From NCBI RefSeq assembly GCF_000331775.1, contig NZ_CAPJ01000189.1, forward strand, positions 1 through 29,973: 29,973 nucleotides of DNA, read 5' to 3'. Under the pieces are notes generated by a model. The model had not been told where the DNA came from, did no database searches, and saw only the letters and a program-made list of their open reading frames with translations. Numbering within the stretch: the first letter of the stretch is position 1; each line of letters opens with the position of its first letter. The DNA is from Xanthomonas translucens pv. translucens DSM 18974 (GTDB taxonomy: Bacteria; Pseudomonadota; Gammaproteobacteria; Xanthomonadales; Xanthomonadaceae). A program made the translations under genes and the position numbers. Shown piece after piece: positions 26,714-29,973 of this stretch.

Positions 26714-26738
26714 CCGATGTGCAGACATCGGGCCTTTT
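26711..26738 (+). terminator. Perfect intrinsic terminator between speD and sugE
   Basis: GGCCCGATGT (26711-26720), loop GCAG, ACATCGGGCC (26725-26734) and then TTTTCTT: a 10-bp perfect stem with a U-rich tail. It would end the speD transcript and, if the upstream twin hairpins are a riboswitch, set read-through into sugE. Confidence 0.88.
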
Positions 26739-26768
26739 CTTGTCCCTATTTGTCTACGGAGACAGACA

Positions 26769-27086
26769 ATGCCATGGATCTATCTGCTGCTCGCCGGCCT
26801 GTTCGAAATCGGCTTTGCGCTCGGCCTCAAATACAGCGAAGGCTTCACCCGTCTGTGGCCGACGCTGGGCACGCTGGCCGGTGCCGCCATCAGCCTGTGG
26901 CTGCTGACCCAGGCGCTGAAACACATACCGCTGGGGACCGCGTATGCGATCTGGACCGGGATCGGCGCGTTGGGCACCGCCGCGCTGGGCATCGCGCTGT
27001 TCGGCGACAGCGCTTCGCCGGCGCGGCTGGCCTGCATCGGCCTGATCGTGGCCGGGGTGATCGGCCTGAAGCTGGTCCAGTCCTGA
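26769..27086 (+). CDS. sugE: SMR-family guanidinium exporter
   Basis: This 105-residue inner-membrane protein has four helices and works as a dual-topology dimer exchanging a substrate cation for protons. E13 in LLAGLFEIGFALGLKYSEGF is the essential shared glutamate; PLGTAYAIWTGIGALGTA (about 57-74) is the SugE/Gdx-type core rather than the EmrE multidrug one. Gdx proteins export guanidinium. GGAGA stands about 6 nt before ATG 26769. The gene lies just after the terminator and putative guanidine riboswitch, which fits this function. Confidence 0.92.
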   Translation: MPWIYLLLAGLFEIGFALGLKYSEGFTRLWPTLGTLAGAAISLWLLTQALKHIPLGTAYAIWTGIGALGTAALGIALFGDSASPARLACIGLIVAGVIGLKLVQS

Positions 27087-27177
27087 GCGTTGCAGGCGGC
27101 GCCAGGTGAGAACAGGCCGAATGCGATAGCGCCGCGGTCGCCGCGCTGCCTCAGCTCCGCGGAACGTGCCCGGGCGC

Positions 27178-27762
27178 TCAGGCGACGGCGGCGCGGCGCG
27201 TGCCGAGCACGCGTCCGATCAGCAACTGGTGCGCGGCCGCGGCCAGCAGCGCGGTGATCGACAGCGCGATCGCCAGCCGGGTCAGCACGCTGCCGAGGTT
27301 GCCGGCGTGCTGCAATTGGTCGAGGCGGCCGAAGCGCGACGGGTCGGCGTTGGCGTAGGCGATCTCCACCGTGGCGCCATCGAGCAGCAGCGGCGCGGCT
27401 TCGGCGCCGCTGGCCTCGAACGTGCCGCGGTGCAGCCGGCCCTTGCTCTCGAAGACATAGTGAAAGTGGTAATGCACCAGCGGTTCGGTATGCACGCCGA
27501 AGGCGCCGTCGGCGATCACCGGCACCGTCGCCACCGAGTGGTCGTGCAGGATCGCGCTGGCATGGCGATAGGCGCCGAGCAGGTGGTACAGCAGCGCGCC
27601 GCCGCCGAGCACGAACAGGCTGGCGAACAGCAGGCGCGAGAGCCAGCGGGTCCGTGGCGAGGGGAGATGGATGTGGATGGAGCGTGCGGGCATGTCGGTC
27701 GGAAAGGCGCGTGCAAGCGGCATGGCTCGGCGCAGTGGTGCATCGGGAGGCGGTGTCGGCAT
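27178..27762 (-). CDS. Two-TM hypothetical protein, DUF3592-like
   Basis: Up to 194 residues. One membrane helix (RLLFASLFVLGGGALLYHLLGAY, about 43-65) is followed by a ~85-residue beta-rich external part (VHYHFHYVFESKGRLHRGTF, VEIAYANADPSRFG) and a second helix (RLAIALSITALLAAAAHQLL, about 162-181). TM - soluble beta domain with Y.Y.....G - V.Y...P - TM is the DUF3592 plan. The start is unsure: ATG 27762, 27723 or 27693. Function unknown. Confidence 0.65.
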   Translation of the reverse strand: MPTPPPDAPLRRAMPLARAFPTDMPARSIHIHLPSPRTRWLSRLLFASLFVLGGGALLYHLLGAYRHASAILHDHSVATVPVIADGAFGVHTEPLVHYHFHYVFESKGRLHRGTFEASGAEAAPLLLDGATVEIAYANADPSRFGRLDQLQHAGNLGSVLTRLAIALSITALLAAAAHQLLIGRVLGTRRAAVA

Positions 27763-27883
27763 GGAACCGCCGGTCGCTGGAACAGGGTGGGCTGGCGTAG
27801 AATCAGTCAGCTTTCGTTCACTTTAACCCGGATGCGCTGGCAATGCCAGTGCGCTGTCCCGCGATAGGCGCGTCGCGCTGTGC

Positions 27884-28528
27884 TCAAAGCCGGTAGGCGA
27901 CCGCTTTCATCAGCCGCGAGGCCGCCGCCATCAGGCGCGGGATCGGCGCCGGCAAGCGCCGCGCGCCGGCCTGTTCGGCGTGTTCGGCATGGCGCGCCTC
28001 GTCGGCTTTCATTACCTTAAGTATGTCGCGGCTGCGCAGGTCGGCCGGCGGCAGCGTTTGCAGGTGCTCGTCTAGGTGCGCCTCGACCTGGCGTTCGGTC
28101 TCCACCACGAAACCGAGGTTCCAGCCGTCGCCGCGCAGCCCGGCCAGGGTTCCGATCGCATAGCTGCCTGCATACCAGACCGGATTGAACAGGCTCGGGT
28201 GGCTGTCCAGTTCGCGCAGCCGCGCCGCGCACCAGGCCAGGTGGTCGGTCTCTTCCTGCGCGGCGTCCAGCAGGTGCGCGCGGGTCGCCGGATCGTGCGC
28301 GACCGCGGCCTGGCCGAAGTACAGGCCCTGCGCGCAGACCTCGCCGACATGATTGATGCGCATCAGCCCGGCAGCGTGGCGGCGTTCGTCCGGCGCCAGC
28401 ACCACATCGGCGCTCGCCGCGGCGGGGTAGGGGCGCTGCGCCGGCGGATTGCCGAACACCGTCTCCAGCGCGCGCTGGGCTTCGACCAAGGCGCGGTCGA
28501 GCGGGGTATGCAGGCGGGGAGCCGTCAT
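27884..28528 (-). CDS. coq7: 2-polyprenyl-3-methyl-6-methoxy-1,4-benzoquinol hydroxylase
   Basis: Coq7 (UbiF replacement; 214 residues) is a di-iron monooxygenase in ubiquinone biosynthesis, associated with the inner membrane. The diiron ligands are visible: E in [23 protein letters not shown] (about 91-95), E in [16 protein letters not shown] and DEARHAEHA near the C terminus. ATG 28528 is chosen because the family begins near there; the open frame goes further upstream without similarity. It is divergent from rplM. Confidence 0.92.
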   Translation of the reverse strand: MTAPRLHTPLDRALVEAQRALETVFGNPPAQRPYPAAASADVVLAPDERRHAAGLMRINHVGEVCAQGLYFGQAAVAHDPATRAHLLDAAQEETDHLAWCAARLRELDSHPSLFNPVWYAGSYAIGTLAGLRGDGWNLGFVVETERQVEAHLDEHLQTLPPADLRSRDILKVMKADEARHAEHAEQAGARRLPAPIPRLMAAASRLMKAVAYRL

Positions 28529-28624
28529 CGCGAGGGGCCTGGGAACGGTGGGGATTCGATTTTCGCCGCGGGGCGCCGCGATGCCAAGCGCCGGCCGGCG
28601 CTGGCCTCCCGCACAGGGGCGTAC

Positions 28625-28653
28625 TTGCGCGTGCCGCTGGCGGCGCGTAGAAT
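28625..28653 (+). promoter_or_regulatory. rplM-rpsI promoter
   Basis: TTGCGC (28625-28630) and TAGAAT (28648-28653) are exactly 17 nt apart. Transcription would start near 28660, giving an ~85-nt leader with a small CTTGC...GCAAG hairpin (28661-28676) at its very 5' end. Confidence 0.6.
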
Positions 28654-28744
28654 TTCGTCTCTTGCGTTTTTGCAAGTCACAACGCGTGGCAAAGTTCAGG
28701 CAGCGTGCTGCCGGAATCCGCCCGACCAACCGAGTCATTCATTA

Positions 28745-29173
28745 ATGAGCACCTTCACCGCTAAGTCCGAGACCGTCCAGCGCGACTGGTATCTCGTCGA
28801 CGCCGCCGGCAAAACGCTGGGCCGGCTTTCCACCGAACTGGCCCGCCGTCTGCGCGGCAAGCACAAGCCGGTCTATACCCCGCACGTCGATACCGGCGAT
28901 TACCTGGTGGTGATCAACGCCGAGAAGATCACGGTCACCGGCAACAAGCTCAACGACAAGAAGTACCACCGCTTCACCGGCTACATCGGCAACCTGAAGA
29001 CCGAGACCTTGGCGCAGGCGCTGGAGCGTCACCCCGAGCGCGTCATCGAGATCGCGGTCAAGGGCATGCTGCCGAAGGGTCCGCTAGGTCGCGCCATGTA
29101 CCGCAAGCTCAAGGTCTACAAGGGCTCCGAGCATCCGCATACCGCCCAGCAGCCGCAAGTTCTGGATATCTAA
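28745..29173 (+). CDS. rplM: 50S ribosomal protein L13
   Basis: L13 (142 residues, same as E. coli) is an early-assembly protein of the large subunit. Family blocks: [72 protein letters not shown]. It is the first gene of the conserved rplM-rpsI operon; S9 starts 2 nt after its stop. Confidence 0.98.
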   Translation: MSTFTAKSETVQRDWYLVDAAGKTLGRLSTELARRLRGKHKPVYTPHVDTGDYLVVINAEKITVTGNKLNDKKYHRFTGYIGNLKTETLAQALERHPERVIEIAVKGMLPKGPLGRAMYRKLKVYKGSEHPHTAQQPQVLDI

Positions 29174-29175
29174 TC

Positions 29176-29568
29176 ATGGCGATCACGCAAAACTACGGCA
29201 CCGGCCGCCGCAAGTCCTCCACCGCTCGCGTGTTCCTGCGCAAGGGCACCGGCAACATCACCGTCAACAACCGTCCGCTGGACGAGTTCTTCGGCCGTGA
29301 GACCGCGCGCATGATCGTGCGCCAGCCGCTGGAGCTGACCAAGAACACCGAGAGCTTCGACATCTTCGTCACCGCCGCCGGCGGCGGCACCACCGGCCAG
29401 GCCGGTGCGATCCGCCTGGGCATCGCCCGCGCGCTGGTCGAGTACGACGAAACCCTGAAGTCCGAGCTGCGCAAGGCCGGCTTCATGACCCGCGACGCCC
29501 GCGAAGTCGAGCGTAAGAAGGTCGGTCTGCACAAGGCCCGCCGCGCCACCCAGTTCTCCAAGCGCTGA
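29176..29568 (+). CDS. rpsI: 30S ribosomal protein S9
   Basis: S9 (130 residues) is a small-subunit protein whose C-terminal tail reaches the P-site tRNA. Diagnostic features are [15 protein letters not shown] at the start, [19 protein letters not shown] and the basic C terminus ending FSKR. It is the last gene of the operon, followed by a strong terminator. Confidence 0.98.
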   Translation: MAITQNYGTGRRKSSTARVFLRKGTGNITVNNRPLDEFFGRETARMIVRQPLELTKNTESFDIFVTAAGGGTTGQAGAIRLGIARALVEYDETLKSELRKAGFMTRDAREVERKKVGLHKARRATQFSKR

Positions 29569-29585
29569 TCCACCGCGCCTGGCGC

Positions 29586-29642
29586 GGAATCCTTCGGGAT
29601 TCCCCTGGGAAGACGCAAAAGCCCGGCCCCGGCCGGGCTTTT
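29586..29642 (+). terminator. Tandem hairpins terminating rplM-rpsI
   Basis: GGAATCC-TTCG-GGATTCC (29586-29603) is a UUCG-capped hairpin. It is followed by AAAAGCCCGGCC / GGCCGGGCTTTT (29617-29642) with a CC loop: a 12-bp stem ending in TTTT, usable in both directions. Confidence 0.88.
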
Positions 29643-29973
29643 GCCGTTTCGGGGCTCGGGTCTGTGCCGCGGTGACCGGCAGGCCATCGAAATGGCGGCT
29701 GCTGCGGATCGCGCGCGTTCGATCGCTGCGCCCAGGGCGGCGTGTCATTCAATAGCATCGGCAGTCGAACGCGACCTGCCCGCAGGTCAAGGCTTTACCT
29801 CCAAACCTGCATCAACGTGTCTGGTGAAAAGCCCCCTTGGAGTCCAAGGGGGCGCGCCGACAGGCGCGGGGATGTGGAGAGGGAAGGCCGGGGCCCGCAC
29901 CTTGCGCAGCAAGGTGTGGGGCGCAGGCGCAAGGCGCCTGCGCGAACCCGCAGCCAAACACACAAAAAAAAAA
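29643..29973 (-). other. Gene-free end with four hairpins, including a minus-strand terminator
   Basis: No protein gene is seen. Hairpins: GCCCCCTTGG / CCAAGGGGGC (29831-29853), followed on the minus strand by TTTTC, hence a minus-strand terminator; CGCGCC / GGCGCG (29853-29868); CACCTTGC / GCAAGGTG (29898-29916); GCGCAGGCGC / GCGCCTGCGC (29921-29943). A run of ten A ends the window (29964-29973), a T-tract on the minus strand that could end a gene lying beyond it. A minus-strand multi-stem RNA of ~120 nt ending near 29827 is possible. Confidence 0.4.

Noticed and set aside
29964..29973. Terminal run of ten A as a poly-A tail or assembly end
   Set aside because: More simply the T-tract of a minus-strand terminator whose stem lies beyond the window; cannot be decided here.

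Overview
The window is a high-GC gammaproteobacterial chromosome segment, almost certainly Xanthomonadaceae and most likely Xanthomonas or a close relative. The main evidence is a CRP-family protein that matches Xanthomonas Clp along its whole length. Supporting signs are speD next to clp, coq7 next to rplM-rpsI, a trpE / trpGDC block with extra genes in it, and inverted GTAGGAGCGGCTTCAGCCGC-type REP elements. I ran no database search; all names come from motifs and remembered family sequences.

Layout. 1-1555: repeat-rich DNA, a CaCA-family Na+/Ca2+ exchanger gene and a REP hairpin. 1556-7462 (minus): a complete Mrp/Pha multisubunit cation/proton antiporter operon, phaAB-C-D-E-F-G, every junction overlapping or 1 nt apart. 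7640-10227: an SDR-type NAD(P)-binding protein, a DUF962/Mpo1-like membrane protein (minus) and purC (minus). 10371-13124: a short membrane-anchored J-protein, rpe, a GNAT acetyltransferase and a YegS-type lipid kinase; the 320-nt gap before the kinase holds a minus-strand GGA-rich candidate sRNA with a clean intrinsic terminator. 13160-22921: the tryptophan locus, trpE, a threonine-aldolase-like PLP enzyme, trpG, trpD, trpC. It is interrupted by a visibly lower-GC, oppositely oriented two-gene restriction-modification cassette (16556-20007). The left edge of this cassette cuts into a decayed SIMPL-domain gene.

22918-25702: a HAD phosphatase, an internally deleted GH5 cellulase pseudogene, a TauE/SafE permease and clp. 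25853-27086: speD and sugE, separated by a candidate guanidine-II (mini-ykkC) riboswitch whose second hairpin overlaps a perfect terminator. 27178-29568: a two-TM hypothetical protein, coq7 and the rplM-rpsI ribosomal operon with a good promoter and a strong terminator. 29643-29973: no gene, but a cluster of four hairpins, one of them a minus-strand terminator.

The most interesting items are these. (1) The R-M cassette: its M protein carries an N-terminal PD-(D/E)XK nuclease domain and there is no HsdR, a BcgI-like two-subunit layout. (2) The candidate guanidine riboswitch that would decide read-through from speD into sugE. (3) The GGA-repeat candidate RsmA/CsrA-binding sRNA. (4) A possible Trp-rich (W-R-W-W) leader ORF upstream of trpE. 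(5) Two instructive pseudogenes (SIMPL and GH5).
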